A stretch of 64,000 nt of DNA from Thermothelomyces thermophilus ATCC 42464 (Eukaryota; Ascomycota; Sordariomycetes; Sordariales; Chaetomiaceae). How positions within the stretch are numbered: position 1 is the first letter of the stretch; the number at the start of each line of letters is the position of its first letter. The notes beneath the pieces were generated by a model, which saw nothing but the letters and a program-made list of their open reading frames with translations, ran no database searches and was not told where the DNA came from. Below, one piece after another: positions 48,101 through 61,244 of this stretch. The position numbers and the translations under genes are program-made. The stretch is from positions 2,284,001 through 2,348,000 of the forward strand of contig NC_016478.1 in the NCBI RefSeq assembly GCF_000226095.1. Reading direction: 5' to 3'.

Positions 48101-51100
48101 GGTCCCTGGAGTCTCCGTCCTAGTTGCTGTCCGGATCGGCAGTTTACTCTGTCGGAACGCCGCACTCCCAATCAGAGCGGCCCTTGGCAGCATCTGGGGG
48201 AGCGTCCGTGAGCGAAAACGGACAGTCCGGTTCAGCTCTGAGAGAATGGAAAAAATGCCCGGACTGAAGAAAGAGTCTGCGACAGTTCACCGCTGTTCTC
48301 TTACACCGTTTTCGACGCACTTGAGTACTTGTATAGTATTTCTAACATGTTGAGCTGGCATTGCTGGGCTCCAGAATATCCATTCTCGTAATGACTTGGA
48401 ATGCCATAAAAAAAAAAAAAAAAGAGAGAGAGGGATCAAAAAGAAGAACGCAAGTGAAAATAAGAGTGAAGGAGAGAAAAAAGAGAATATGAAGAAATGC
48501 CATGATAAAATCGCAATCCTAGATGCGTTCTCAGAGGTCTTTCGTACACGATTGAACTGCACAGGCACGCCATGGTGATCTTCTGATCGAACATACTTGT
48601 CGTGCGAGTACGAAGTATAGTCATATTCCCCCGCCTACTCAGCGAGCAAATTCTGCTTGAGCAACACCAGTTGAGACCTTCTGTGACACCCAACCTCCTG
48701 CGAGTTCTCTTCTCCTCCAATGGGGTCTGAAGGAGGTTGAACGCCACCATCCCGATCCAGCGGTCCCTGGCACAGGGTAGTGTAACCGATACTGTACACT
48801 AACGAGTTGATTTCCAGACCAGGCGCAGACCCCCAACAAATGAGACAGGACACCATAATGCTCTGTCAACGTAGTGGGCACTGAGCAGTTGGCATGCCGC
48901 CATCGGAGCGATGATCTGAACCAACCGACACCCACTCTCTCGCGTCACTCCGCGCGTCAAACAAAAAGACAAGAGAGATAATAAGGTTATGTTTTAGGCC
49001 GCTCATCCCGAACAGTGTCGTGGTACAGCACGGAACACACATCCACTACACTACGGTGCGATGGGGCCAGACCGCGCGGCAGCGTTGGACCACAGCCGCA
49101 CTCCGTTACCTCGCAGTTCTCGCTCTCTCGTCGCATTTGTTGCTTCCCTTTGCCACGCACCTGGACGCCGCGCACCTACACTAACGGGGGCTGACAGGCC
49201 CGGCTGTTCCGGTAAGCGACTCGTCCGTGCCGAACGGCTACTGGGCACGTCATTCCGGGTGCCCAACTTTCTCTCTCTCTTCTCTCTCTCTCTCTGTGGC
49301 GGACCGGACCCCACTAGGGTTCCCGGCCCCACCAGGGTTGCAGCCACCCACATCTTCCTGCAGGGTGGCCCTGGTCAGCCTCTTCATTCTTCCTCCATCA
49401 TCGAACTCCATATCTCTTTCGTCAGGCGTGTGTGCTGCGTGCGGAGCGCATAGTAAGGATGACAGGTTAAAATGCAACCACGTCGGCTGGCTGCACGCCG
49501 CGAGCCTGACAGGGCAGCTGCACAGAGCTAATGATGACCACCATAAACCGGCGCCATTAACACCACCACTAGTGTACCAGCACCACAACCGATGGTATGT
49601 CATCCGACTGAGTCGGCCAGGGATGGTTCCGTCGCAGACCCTTTGTTTGGGGCGCACACGATTTCGTATCCATTACAAGTCAACCATCCAGACTACTCAG
49701 TCGACCGGATTTGCCCGCAGAGCCGCGGCCCGTATGGCGAAACGGCTGCCATGGTGCGGCACGACTGTACTGTACTGTGCTGTACTGTACGCTACACTAG
49801 GGGCAGGGTCGCCAATGCTGCGCAATTCTCCGTTGGTCACTTTGTACACTTGAAAAAAGAAGCCGTCAACCTCTTCGTCTCGATCACGACGACAAAAAAT
49901 CGATGGTTCCCTCTTGACGCAAAGCTGGATGTCACCATCCGGATCCGGCAAGGCGGAAGAAGCTTTAGCAGCTGCGACAGAAGGTTTCTCAGAAGGTTTC
50001 TAGAAGCCTTCCTCATCTCGGGTGTTTGCGTGAGCCAAGGAAAAAGCAACGCATGGGAGGGGAGAACGGACGCCTGTTGGGTTTTGTGGTTGCATGCTGT
50101 GCCGTCCTGCTGCAGGGCGGCAGCCGGGCGAGCCGCTGCAGCAAATCGGTGCGACTAAATCTCTGTATGCTCAGGGATGCGGCGCGCCTGGAAGCTTCCG
50201 TTAGGTAGGCGGCGGAGACGCCGCGCTCGGAGGGACTGACTGGGCAAGAGCCGCGAACGAAGGTGCCTGCCCCTTGCCTTTTGAAGCAACTGAGAGCTCC
50301 TTTGTTGCGGCCTACGAGTTCAGCTCGGAACCAAAGTAAGCGGCGGCATTACCGCATATTTCCAAAACTGATCGTGATACAGTCTAAACAATCCTCTTCG
50401 TTCTTCTCTCTTTTCTTCAATTGCTAGTATTTTGTTCTTGTTTTCGCCGCACGCAAAAAATTTTGGGGGAGGTTGCATCCGTAAGTGATCACAGCACATG
50501 CTGCCTCCGGGCAATACACCCACAGATTCCATGAGAGTGTTCGCAGTCTCAACGAGCCCTATCCGTACGTGGCACTCTTTCTTTTTCTCTTATCACTTTT
50601 TACACTACTCTCGCTCATTAGCTCACTCGCGAAACCTTTTCCGTCGAGATGATCTGTCAAAACTCCACTGCCAAGGTCGAACGCCCTCCTGCCCACCAAT
50701 ACGAGGTTCCGATTGTGAAAACCCCCAGCGAGATGGCTGACGGGCTTTATCCACTTCGCGCCGGGGCAAAAACGAGCGGTCGACCCTAGTTAGTCTAACA
50801 ACACACCACCCTCGCGTGGTGGTGCTGGTTGCCTTGTGCCCTGGCGCCTGATGGGCGGTGATGAACGTTGACAGAACTGCAAGGAGAGCGCAGCTCCGAG
50901 CCAGGGAACACGGAACCTCGGATGCCGTCCCTGGCCGTTGTGGACGGGATGCACCTGGCCTTTCGGCTCAAGCCGATCTTCACGGAGATCCCCTTCGGTT
51001 CCCCACCCTTCGTCTCCGTCGTTCCAGAACAAATTTTTCTTCTCTTTTGGTTTGTTTTGCTTCTTTTTTGGATTTGGAATGTACACGTGTAGTACACTAC

Positions 51101-52353
51101 AGTGGACTGTACGTGTGCACTACGGAGTACATAATAGTGTTGCTGGCCAAGCATCTCGAGCCCTTCTCCCTCGTGGATCCAGTGGGCTTGCGTTGTCAAC
51201 GGAGCGTGGCTCTAGGAGCCTCGCTCGGTGGGTCGAGCGAACCAAACATCCACTCTTTGCGGTCCAGCTGTGCAGCCATTTCCTCGCCAGCGTACAGAAG
51301 AGTAGCCGGGCGATCCAGGGTTGCTGCTGTGGTTTGGCTGTCAGCTCCCCTCCGTTGCTCCTTTGCTTCCCAAGCTGAACGCGCCGCGCAGGTTCGATGC
51401 GAACGCTTCACCGACAACAAAAGAAAACGGCGGTCTGGACTCCCAGCTCACCATTCAGATCAATCACCATTCAGATCAATCTCTCTCCACAGGACTGTGG
51501 GCATTCGCCTCCAAACACTCGTACCTGGGAGGAAAGGTCCTCCATACTCAACTATGAATCGAGCAGGACCGACCCCGTTCTTATCGCCGTCAATTATAAA
51601 CATACCTACGGAGTATACGAGGAGCAGACAAGCAGAAGAAGCAAGGCAAGCAACCGCATTGGCCTGTTTTGGCCCCCATTGCTCTATACTAGCCCAAGTG
51701 TAGGGAAGAATCCGCACAACGAGTGTACAGTATGTACATACATACGTATGTAATCCGTACATGGAATGGTACGCTCAGCATCCGTACTGTGTACTGTGTA
51801 CGCAGTCAGGATTACACCATACCTTGTTGCAAGTCGAGGTTGCGTTTGCCGGGCTCCTGTTCGCCGGTCCAGGAGCAGGCCACGCTGCCCATCCGGATCT
51901 GCTCTGGCTCGGGGCTGAGCTGGTTCTCTGATCCAACCCACGAGGGCGCAAAAATATCGGGGAAATGCAACACTGGGGGGGTAATTCGTAAGTGGGAACG
52001 ACTCCACCGCAACCAACGGGAAAAGGGGACGCGGCCAGGCTCGTCTATCTGAGACGGGGGCGATGGGAGCAGAGAAGGGATGCGTGGGGGTCAAGTTGGG
52101 GCGAGGACGGTACTGTGCATGGACACAGTCAGTGTGCATGTAACAGATGGTAGGCTCATGCTGGTAAGTTGAGCACCGTTTCTTTTTGCCCACTGGAAGT
52201 GCAGAATAACTATATGTCCCAGGTACTGCATCCAGAATGCGTGGCCCCGAATTCTCCCTGCTCTTGACTTGGGCCGAAGCGGGGACGGAGAACAGCCTCG
52301 GGGAGTCCGGCGCGCCGTCATTAATTCTAGCAGCGATGGGGATGGCGTGAGAT

Positions 52354-53969
52354 CCCCCCCCCCCCCCCCACCAACGGCCATCGTATTTCCTCTTGTCCGT
52401 CTTGGTTCGAAAATCATGCCAGAAGGGTTCACTTGCTTGGTCGGCTGCGACGCTGTAAACCAAGGACTTGGGAGCAAACCAAGGACACCCATACAATAAT
52501 CACCACCACCCGGAGTTTTGCCGTCCACTCGTTACCTTGGTCTTACTACTACACTAGTGGATGGAAGTGTAGTGCAGCGTATCCGAGCGCGTGTCCCCCC
52601 GGATGCCTGGTTGGGTTGGATTGAAGGGGCCGCGCTTCGCGGGGAAAGGGGGCGGCGAACAGACAGCATAGCACGCGCAATACGCGGACGGTTGCGAATC
52701 ACTTTTGTATCTGGTATATATATATATATATATACAACCTACCACGCAAGCTCACTCAACAGTACGATGTACGTTGTTGCAGTGTGCCGAGGATGGCCGG
52801 ACGGGAAGACTCGTGGTAGGTGACCCTGCCCCCTTGGAGGTTTTCTATCCGCCGCCGATGAGGACCACGCAAGCACGTAGCATCGTCAGCTGCTTTGTTA
52901 CCCTTAGATGGCGGCTCACGGATGGGGACAGCAACGGGGGCATGTCCCGGTTGTCGTTCTCCGAGCCGAGTTCTTGGTCGTGTAACTCGCAAACTACACT
53001 CCATCAGTGGAAGTGTGGGGAAGGGAGGAGAATGCGACGAAGATGCCTCGGCAGGCGCCGATGGTTCGTGTACATACTGCAGTACACTACATAGTACGGA
53101 TTACACAAGGGAGAAGCTTCTCCAGAGAGTCTAGCTCGGCGCGATGTAACAGGAGACACACGAACCTGGACCGTCTGTCACACCCTTCTCCAGTCGTGAC
53201 ATGTCACAGCCAGATACCACTTCCAAAAGAGCTAGACTTGCTTCGGGCACCATAAGGGGCGCAGTCCTATCTAAGTACATACTTGAGGTAGTGTAGGTCT
53301 GGTATGTACGTACTCTGTACAGCACAGCACACAATCTAGAAGAACCAATGAACCTACAACTCAAGTCCGACCAAGCTCCGACCGCATGGTCAGCTCGGGC
53401 ATCCCGAGGAGGGAGAGGGGGAGAAAGGGGGGGGGGGGGGGGATGCCCTACTTCCTGGTTCTCTCACCTTATTCATAACCTTACGCAGTTGTTGTGTAAC
53501 TAGGCGCTGCATACAAACCTTCATACCTCATACCTCATATATACATCAGACACCCAGCTCAATGCAAACAGCTTACCTCGCAACTGACTGACTTTGACAC
53601 ACAGCAACCTCACAACGCACGCACTACCACCTTCCCCAGTCGGAGAGCCCGGCTGTCGATCGGTCCTTACTCCGTTCCCGAGATCGTTCCCTGCATATTC
53701 CATCGATCATCATGACGGAAGCCCCTTCTCCCTCCCCCCCCCCCCCCCCCATCCGGCGTGACGAGATACCAAAGTACTGCGTAGTGACACTACAGTAGCT
53801 TGGGTAGAGAACAGGAACAAGAGAAAGGGTAAAAGGTTATTTGTTAGTTCCGGAGACCAGGTGCCCTACTTCAAGTACCTAGTATATGTATAATCTATGT
53901 ACACCGCAAACCTGTGATGAGCACACAGTCCAGGGGCCCGGCATCGAGCCCGCCCCCCCCCCCCCCCCC
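52354..53969. repeat. Cluster of four C/G homopolymer tracts (16-17 nt)
   Basis: Pure C runs at 52354-52369 (16), 53734-53750 (17) and 53953-53969 (17), and a pure G run at 53427-53442 (16), all within 1.6 kb. Elsewhere in the window the longest G or C runs are about 10. Assembly error in homopolymers could change their exact lengths. Confidence 0.9.
52715..52735. repeat. (TA)n repeat
   Basis: About ten TA units within the gene-poor stretch. Confidence 0.9.
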
Positions 53970-54825
53970 AGGGTATCTATTCTCCTTCGTTCCCAATGTC
54001 GCCGTGAGGCACGGTGATGCAGCTGGTCGCTTGCGATTTACCGATAGAATGGTCCAGAATCGTGTCAAAAAGTGGTTGAGATAGGAGGCCTACGTCAGCA
54101 AAAGTCTAGGCATCCATTCCATCCTGGAGCCAAAGGGATTGTTCAGAATGGGGGGAGGGCGTGTATCACAAGCCTCAGCCGGCCGTCAACGAAGTGAACG
54201 CCTGCGCAGTGGGACAAGGATCAATTCCTCTATCTCCGCACGTCACAGGACCGGAAATAAACCAAAATCACACATGACCAGATCATTGCTCGCTCACGCC
54301 CCGCTCCTTTCCCTCCTTTCCCTCCTTTCCCTCCGTTGTCCCACCTCATCAGATCACAATTCGAAGCTGGGTATATCCTCCCACCCCATTTGCTCACGTC
54401 GACGAGCCAGACAGTAACAGAAGCGCCCCAAAAGACCCCCCAAAGAAGTCACCAAGAGAAAAAGAAAATCCCCCAAGTCAAAGCAGTCGATATCGGCCCT
54501 GTCGCCTGCGTCACGTCCTTGCCGCCGTTCCATTTCCTTTCTTTCTTTTTGAGAACGCCAATCCCAGTCTGAACATACTATACCGGGCGCAATGCTGCGC
54601 CAACATGCAACTACGCCCTGCCTTGATGATCCGAACGCCGTCCTCCATGTCATACCGAGAAGGAGCAAAAAAGCAGGATGTGAACCCAATACAATACATA
54701 TTGTACATGTAGTACACGCCTCGGGGAGAAAGGCAGCGTTATATCCTCCTCTCTTGTCACGTGTTCAGCTCCTCGAGGCGCAGATATTCCCGCTAGCGCA
54801 GAGGACAATGTGTCGAGTCCCTCAC

Positions 54826-57800
54826 TCACAACCCATCGAGGCTGAACTCGCCCTTGAATCCCTCGTTGAGCAAGACAGCGGCGAGCCGTCGACGCTGCAG
54901 CGTCAGCTCTCGCTCCGTGTAGGAAACCTTTGGGTTCAGGCCTATCGCCATGCACAGAGCGTTAGTAATCGTGAAAACACCACAGTCCCAGCCGTTGGTT
55001 TGGAGAGGGGCTTCGTAATCGACAGCGCGCCACTCCGACTCGACAAACTTTTCTTCGAGGATGAAGCGCACCAGCTCGAGGAGCTTGGCTTTGACCCTCT
55101 CGTCCCCACCACCCCCGCGCATCGAGTCGATGTGCGCAACGGTGCGCTTCCCAGGTCGGATCACGGCCAGGGTCCAATGGGACTGTGCGCAGATGGGAAT
55201 GAGGACCGTGTCGATGTCAAGAAGGTTGGCCTTGCGAACGCCGGCTCTCCGCAAGAGGCGACCGCAACCACCCGGGCCATGGGAGAGCACGCGAGGCCAA
55301 AAGTACGAGGTAAAGGCGGCACATTTGGGTTCCTGGTCCGTCGCGCCCTTTGCTCTATTGACGTAGTCTGCGATGTGAAGGATCGAGCCAATGATGACAT
55401 TGTCGTTCAGCCACGCGGTCGGCGGAAGAAGCTTCTCTTCGAAATCCCGCCTGGTTAGCGGTTGGCCCTCGAGGGTCTTGACCAACTCGGCAGTAGGATT
55501 GGCCCTCGCAGCATTGGCGACTCTTGCGTCCCAGTCGTCCGACAGAGCGGTGATAAGAGGGCGGGCCGGCCGTCTTAGACCGGTGAGAGCAGCGAATTCG
55601 TCGGCCTCCCTTCGTTGCCGAGCTGCTTGCTCCCGGCGACGTTCTTCCTCTTTTCGCCGACGCTCTTCTTCGAGGAGGCGTTCTCTCTCTCGGCGCTCCT
55701 CTTCCTCCTTGCGTTTTCGCTTTTCCTCAATCTCTCGCTGCACGCTTGTCTCTAACTCCTCTCCAATCTGACGGTCGATCTGGAGCTGCTCAAGTTTCAG
55801 AGTAGAGATTGCCAAATCATCTTCCTCCTCTGCAAAGAACTCCTCGAGACTGCGGGGACCACGATTCTTCTCGGATGGCTTGGGGGGTTGCTCTGCCGGC
55901 CCAAGGCGTGACAGAGGGTTGGTCCCTGGAGTGGAGACTGCCGGACTGCTGCTGTCATGTTCGAGAAGATGGGCTGCCCGACGACGCCTTTCGGGGGTAG
56001 AAGGTAGCGGGGGGAGCGGGATATGGACCATGTGTCGTCGTGGCGGCGGTCTAGCCAACGTTTTTGCCCGTCTTTCACTGTCTCGCTCGACCCGCTTCTC
56101 AAGCTCTTCGCGGAGGCCATCGAGAAAGCTGCCGTAGTGCTGAGCATGGTAAGTCAGTCCCATCTCTTGATCGTCCCTCTCAAGTGCCTCCAAGCTCCAC
56201 TTGTCTTCGAGCCGGAGCGGCCCGTCCGGCTGCCGAGAGACCGTTTTCAGGGCTTCGAACGCGCGGGTTGAATGCTCATCGCGGACTACTTCTGCCTTCA
56301 ACTTGGCGTTCAGAAACTGTTCCTCTTCAAGTGGCGTCATCACCTTCGTAGGGATATGGGAAGGCGGGATGAACTTCGAAACCGGGCTGATGAACGAAAG
56401 TTTTCTGTTCCTCTTTGGAGTCGCGACGTACTGCGGCGAGGGCGGAGAGGGGTCCCTCGCCTTTGACGGCTTCAGAATACCCTTAGGGTGCTGCACCATT
56501 TTGTAAACGCCAGGCCCTGGAACCTCCGGCTCCCCGTCAGATGGCTCTGGATCCGGAAACCTGTAGTCATATAAAGGTTCAATGTCGACTTCATCAGCGG
56601 GGATCTCCACTATGGCCGATTCCTTCGGGAAGCATCCGGGCATAGTTTCGGTCGGATCTTGCTTCGCCTTGACGTAGCTGGGTGGCATCTCTTGCTTGTG
56701 GATGGCATTAGCATCCACAATCATCTGGCTCAGGGCCTGGTCAAAGGCGGTGTTGTGTATGCAGTCAAGCGAGCGCATGAAGCCCAAGAACCTGCCCAGC
56801 TTCATGCAGTCCTTTCTGAACTCGTTATTTCCTACAGGCAAGCGCCGCGGCAGCCTGGAATGCTTCTGCCGGAGATCCGCAAGCAGGCTGGGACCGTAGA
56901 TCTGTGCCACGAGACGCCCGAATAGTAGCAGCCCTTGCTCGTAGCCCTCCACAGCCACGTCCCACCGCTCGGCTCTCTCGGCGTCGGAAGCTTCAGGGTG
57001 CAGTGGCCCGTACAGGTACTCTTGGTACTGGAAAATACTGAAACTGGTCTCGTATATCCGAGGGTCTGAGGCTTGGTTTCGTATCTCGTCGATTGACGAA
57101 CCGCGGACGACTTTGTCGTCTTTGATGATTTTGTACTGCGTGTCAAAGGCTGCGCAAATGATTTCGAGCTTGTCGAGTCCGATGCGCTGGGTAGGGTCAT
57201 CGGCCCAAACAAGGTCGTCAAACCCATCACCGTCGATGTCAGAAGAAGCCTGTTCAGTACCAGACAGAGGGGCTTGACGCTTCAGCCTCTTGACGACAAT
57301 GGCATCATTGGCAGGATTTGTCCGGCGCGTGTCAAGCGTCTCATAGGCATCGCCTAGGAATTGCCCACGGAGCGTATCAAGGAGAGCAACAATGGGGCTG
57401 CCCATGATCGCCACTGCACGGCTCAAGATGCCGTAAGTCTGGGCCCACATGGATTGGGCGGGCGCAGGACTCTTCGCTTGGGCAGCCCCTAACGTGCGTG
57501 ATTGCACCGCTCCTGTAACCGGGTCGGTAGGTGCAGCCACAACCCGTTCCACGCTCTGGCTGCCCTCTACCCCTCGCGGCTCTTGATTCTGCGTGAGCAA
57601 GTCGACCTCGGTGTCTTCAGCCGGGCGTTTTCCGTTGGAGTTTAAGAGGTCCTTGTAGACCGCGTGATACTCGTTGTTGCCGCAGACGCAGTGCCAACGA
57701 TGGTCGTCCTTCTTCTGGAGAACACGTAACTTCTTATTTTCAGACCCGGCGAGGTAGAAGCGCAGGTGACCCGTCGCAGCCTCTGCCTCTTCTTTCGAGT

Positions 57801-58624
57801 TGTAAATGTTGGGCGGGCCACACCAGCAACCTTTCATGTAGTGTTCGTTCCGGATGGCGATCCACAGCTCCCTTGCAAACTTGTCCTCGCCTTCTTGCTC
57901 TCGACGCTGCTTGAAAAGGGCAGTTTCACTGCCGGGACTTTGGGGTGTTGCGGCGGGCGAGATAGGTGGTGTTAGGTCGATGAACCTTGTAACGTACCGG
58001 GTGTACCGGGCCGGTGTTTTTGGAGGAGCGGTTCTTCTTGGACTTCTCGTCGGCCTGCTTCTGATAGCTGTGACTCGCGGGTGTTCGAGGGGAGAGGATG
58101 ACCGCGGTAGCGGAGTTGGGACGTAGGGGGTCGCTGGTGGGAGGGAAACGGGCGGAGGGAAGATCGGCGGCCGGGAGGACGTAGGACGAATGGTTGGTGT
58201 TGGAGTCGCAGGTTGTTGCTGGTCCTCTGAAATCGCCTTTAGGGCGGTAGCACGGATGCGGGAGGGGCTATGGGCGAACCGCGCACGAGGGGTAGGAGTG
58301 TCTACGGCAGTGCCGAGGGCAGACGAACTAACAGTACCAAGATTGTCAGCCACATGATCTTGTTTCTGAGGTGTCTGAAGATCATGGCCAAAGTCCAGGA
58401 CTGGCGGATGCTTGAGAAGCATCATGACTCTCCAACGAACCACCGGGGAATATTGCTTACAGATCGGTATCGACTGGTGTTCGGCTGCTGCGACGACGAC
58501 GAGCAACTCGCGCAGAATCGCCCAGGCGCGAGTCGGCAGCCGACGAAACCTGTTTGGGACTAGGACTTCCGCGCAGTCCACGGCTATTGCGTGTGGCACG
58601 CGGTGTCGGAGCTTGTGAAGGCAT
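54826..58624 (-). CDS. Ulp1-type SUMO protease (C48 family)
   Basis: Predicted cysteine protease that matures or removes SUMO. Exon 1 (58624-58461, MPSQAPTPRATRNSRGLRGS) joins exon 2 (58327-54826) in phase 2 across a 133-nt GTAAGC...TTAG intron with a CTGAC branch site, giving 1221 residues. Exon 2 could also be read open further upstream, but the spliced start has better signals. The N-terminal half is disordered, with a segment LWIAIRNEHYMKGCWCGPPN and WHCVCGNNEYHAVYKDLL. A strongly charged Arg/Glu coiled coil (EEKRKRKEEEERRERERLLE onward) precedes the protease domain (LTRRDFEEKLLPPTAWLNDN). The catalytic set is H1105 (SHWTLAVI), D1122 (AHIDSM), Q1164 and C1170 (QTNGWDCGVFT). Ulp1 versus Ulp2 class is not settled by motif alone; the C-terminal catalytic position favours Ulp1. 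Confidence 0.93.
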
Positions 58625-60668
58625 TGTCAGTCCTTGCTTCCTTACTTGGTAAGGACAAGAGAACACGATGGCCTCGCTCTGGAAAGTGTAGTGGAGGAAG
58701 AGGAGAGGGCTGAGGTTGCCTTCTGAACACTCCGAGAGAAAACAGGTCGCGGCGGGGTGGGGAGGGAGGCGCAACGCGGGGCAGGAGGAAGCAACGAAGG
58801 CGGCGGGTGAGATGGGATGGAAGCTGTGACTGTGACATCTCCAGAACGGGCAGGGAGGGCAAGAGCGGCGACGGCGCAACTGCTTTTTGCGCACAATGGG
58901 AAGACTTCAACCCAATGGCGAACAATAGCAACGCCCGGCCGCGGAAGGTCCAAGACGGACAGCTTCCTTCTATCTGTCGCCAGCCGCGACAGGTCCCGAG
59001 AGGACCAAAGAACACAAAGTGTCAAAAAGGTCTTTACCCAATAGACCAGTTGGACAGCAATAGCTCAGGCGTGCGTCCCAGTCTCAGCAGTCGCGCGTTC
59101 GCTGCTGGGGATCGCATCCGTCCGCTGCGCGGTAAAAGTGGATTTATTTTTCTTTTTTGGGACGATCGCGGGAAGGTATGTACGAAAGTCAGGGTAGGTC
59201 AGTGGGCTTGCCGGTTGTGGGGCCGCTAAGTCGCGATCGCATCGTTTAACTATCGCTAGCGTTGCCGTGGCGGCGGAGGGCCGGCAAGGGTCTCTTGTCC
59301 CATCGGAATCACGGCCACTCGCGTGCGTAGAAGGGATGCGAAACCGGAGAGCGACTAGAGCTGCAAGCAATCGTGACAGGAGTTGAAGTTGTGTTGCGGC
59401 TCTGCAGATCTGGGGGTGGGAAGCGTGGAGCTTGGACGTCCCTTGACCTCCCGCTCCCGCTCCCGCTCCCTGCCGCAACGCAGGGCGCCCCTCGCTTAAT
59501 GTTAGTCAATGCTAACACTTTCCCGAGCCTCTGCTGCCGAGTGATTGGTCGCCGATTACGGCCTGCTCACCAGCATAAGAACATTATGCTATTATTCGTC
59601 TCGTTCGTAGTGTAGACAACGGCAACTGGACGACGCTATTGACGGTTGATGTCATTCTAGGATTTCCACGTCGGCCTCCCGCTACATGGCATCCTTGACA
59701 AACACCATGCACAAAAGTGGGTAAGCGGCAAGTAAAGGTTCAACACAAGCAACTACCATGGTTACTTGGCGGTTTGTCGGCGACGTGAGAGACTGTCAAA
59801 CAAGGAGAAGGAGAGAGACCATGAAGAAAAAAGCACCAAGTGCCTCGATAGAGATCCGTCCAGCAGAGGTATACTACTTACTTATCATACGAGACGAGTG
59901 ATCGGGGCCAGACGCTAAAGTCAGCCCTGACCAATGTCTGAGGCAAATGCGTGGGGCATTGTTTTCTTCGAAAGACCTTTTGAGTTCCCAACGTAGATCA
60001 GACCCGACAGTGATGGTTTCTCGTAGAGCATTCGGTACCTACTATGGAGACATCCCGCTTTAAAAACAGGGTATGATCTTGGATGATTGTGTCGGTGCCT
60101 TCTTGGACCAGACTGGCCTACCTCATCGAGTCTCAAGAGGCGAGAGAATCTATGCACCAACACCCTGGAAAAGCCATGGAGAATAGAGAGCACTACCGTC
60201 CTCACTGAGCATGAATGAAAGTATTAGTAGAGCAGAAACAAATGGCTTCTCTAAGTTTCTTTGCTCGATAACACAGATAGGGGCTAAGGGGCATCAAGCT
60301 CAGACACCGGGACATCAGTGCAAACGATGCCTTTGAACAGTGAGACTGAGAACGATATCTGAGTCTTAAATATTCCATAGTATCTATCATGTTAGTGAGC
60401 GGGGGACTCCCATGCTGGTGGTGTACCCTGTTGGCTTCATGAGGATCTCTCATCCCATAAATTCCCCCCTGCTTACCTTCCTAACAGCAAGCCCATACCT
60501 TCCCGGCACAATTTCTTCTCCCCAATTTTTCTCTGTTGTTTCACTAAAGCAATGATCAGAACTCAACTTTTTGCGATCACCAACTGCTGGCTCTAGATAC
60601 GTGGCCCCCCTGTTAAACCGAACGCGACAACAACTGCTATTAGGTCCGCGTTCACAGAGCAACCACAC
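58625..60668. other. Divergent intergenic region SUMO protease / acidic small protein
   Basis: About 2 kb. Apart from a C/T-rich tract near 59440-59475 and A/T-richer sequence from 59700 onward, I see no gene or repeat. Confidence 0.5.
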
Positions 60669-61244
60669 ATGGAGTCCCAAACACTCAAGAAGGCTGAGAA
60701 GCCGAAGTTGTTTGATGGAAAAACTTCGTACTCAGTCAGCCGGCAGAAAAAGCCCATCACAAACTTCCAGCGATGCAGCAACCGCAGCCCTTGTCCGCTG
60801 CCGAGACGCCGGTCGCAGGCGGCTCTCTTCAAGCAGGTAACGAAAACCGCTACAGCAGCCGACACTTCTGGTCTCAGGGACGGAAAGGAGGGCATGTCGG
60901 AATTTCTTGTCGAGCCGCCGTCGCCCAACTTCGGTTCGAGTTTCTGCGATTCTTACGAAGAAGCACAAGGTGGGCACGCTACGAACTATGCTTCTTTCTG
61001 GCCGGGCGGGAGAACCATGAACTGCTGATCTCATGAATTTGTAGCGCTCCGTAGATACTGGGCCAAGAGCAACAATAGGGAGACCAGTTGTGCAGTCGAA
61101 TGCCAGGCTGGCGGTGACGAAAACATGAAGGACGAAGACAGCGACGAATATGTCTGGGATGATGCTGCGGAAGATGACGAGCAAATTAAGGAAAGGCTTG
61201 AAGAAGCCCGACTGAATACCATCAAAAACAACTTGGAGAAATGA
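60669..61244 (+). CDS. Small acidic protein of unknown function, 166 residues
   Basis: Two exons, 60669-60969 and 61045-61244, join in phase 1 across a 75-nt GTGGGC...TTTGTAG intron with a CTGAT branch-like site. The N-terminus is basic (MESQTLKKAEKPKLFDGKTS, then PLPRRRSQAALFKQ). The second exon starts LRRYWAKSNNRETSC and ends in a strongly acidic helix-like tail (DEDSDEYVWDDAAEDDEQIK, then ERLEEARLNTIKNNLEK). I recognise no domain. An alternative ATG at 60773 in another frame exists, so the N-terminal half is uncertain. The charged C-terminus is protein-like, whereas the opposite strand reads as a hydrophobic shadow. Confidence 0.42.

Larger units (their letters stand above)
45163..54825. 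other. Gene-poor stretch of about 9.7 kb upstream of the RGS gene
   Basis: No gene that I can support on either strand, although many open frames of 60-280 codons occur; none shows a recognisable domain, signal peptide or coherent splicing. The DNA is not A/T-rich like strongly RIP-mutated sequence and shows no transposase or reverse-transcriptase remnant. It is marked by short GTAC-centred palindromic motifs, an (AT)n run, four C/G homopolymers near its right end, and C/T-rich tracts (for example 49270-49297). Candidate contents are a long regulatory region and untranslated leader for the RGS gene, non-coding RNA, or degraded repeats; the sequence alone does not decide. Confidence 0.6.

Noticed and set aside
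50858-51703. A 281-codon plus-strand frame in the gene-poor stretch
   Set aside because: Composition is haphazard, no domain, several overlapping frames of similar length, and GTAC motifs run through it.
45163-54825. A possible transposable element in the gene-poor stretch
   Set aside because: I saw no terminal repeats, target duplications or transposase, reverse-transcriptase or integrase motifs.
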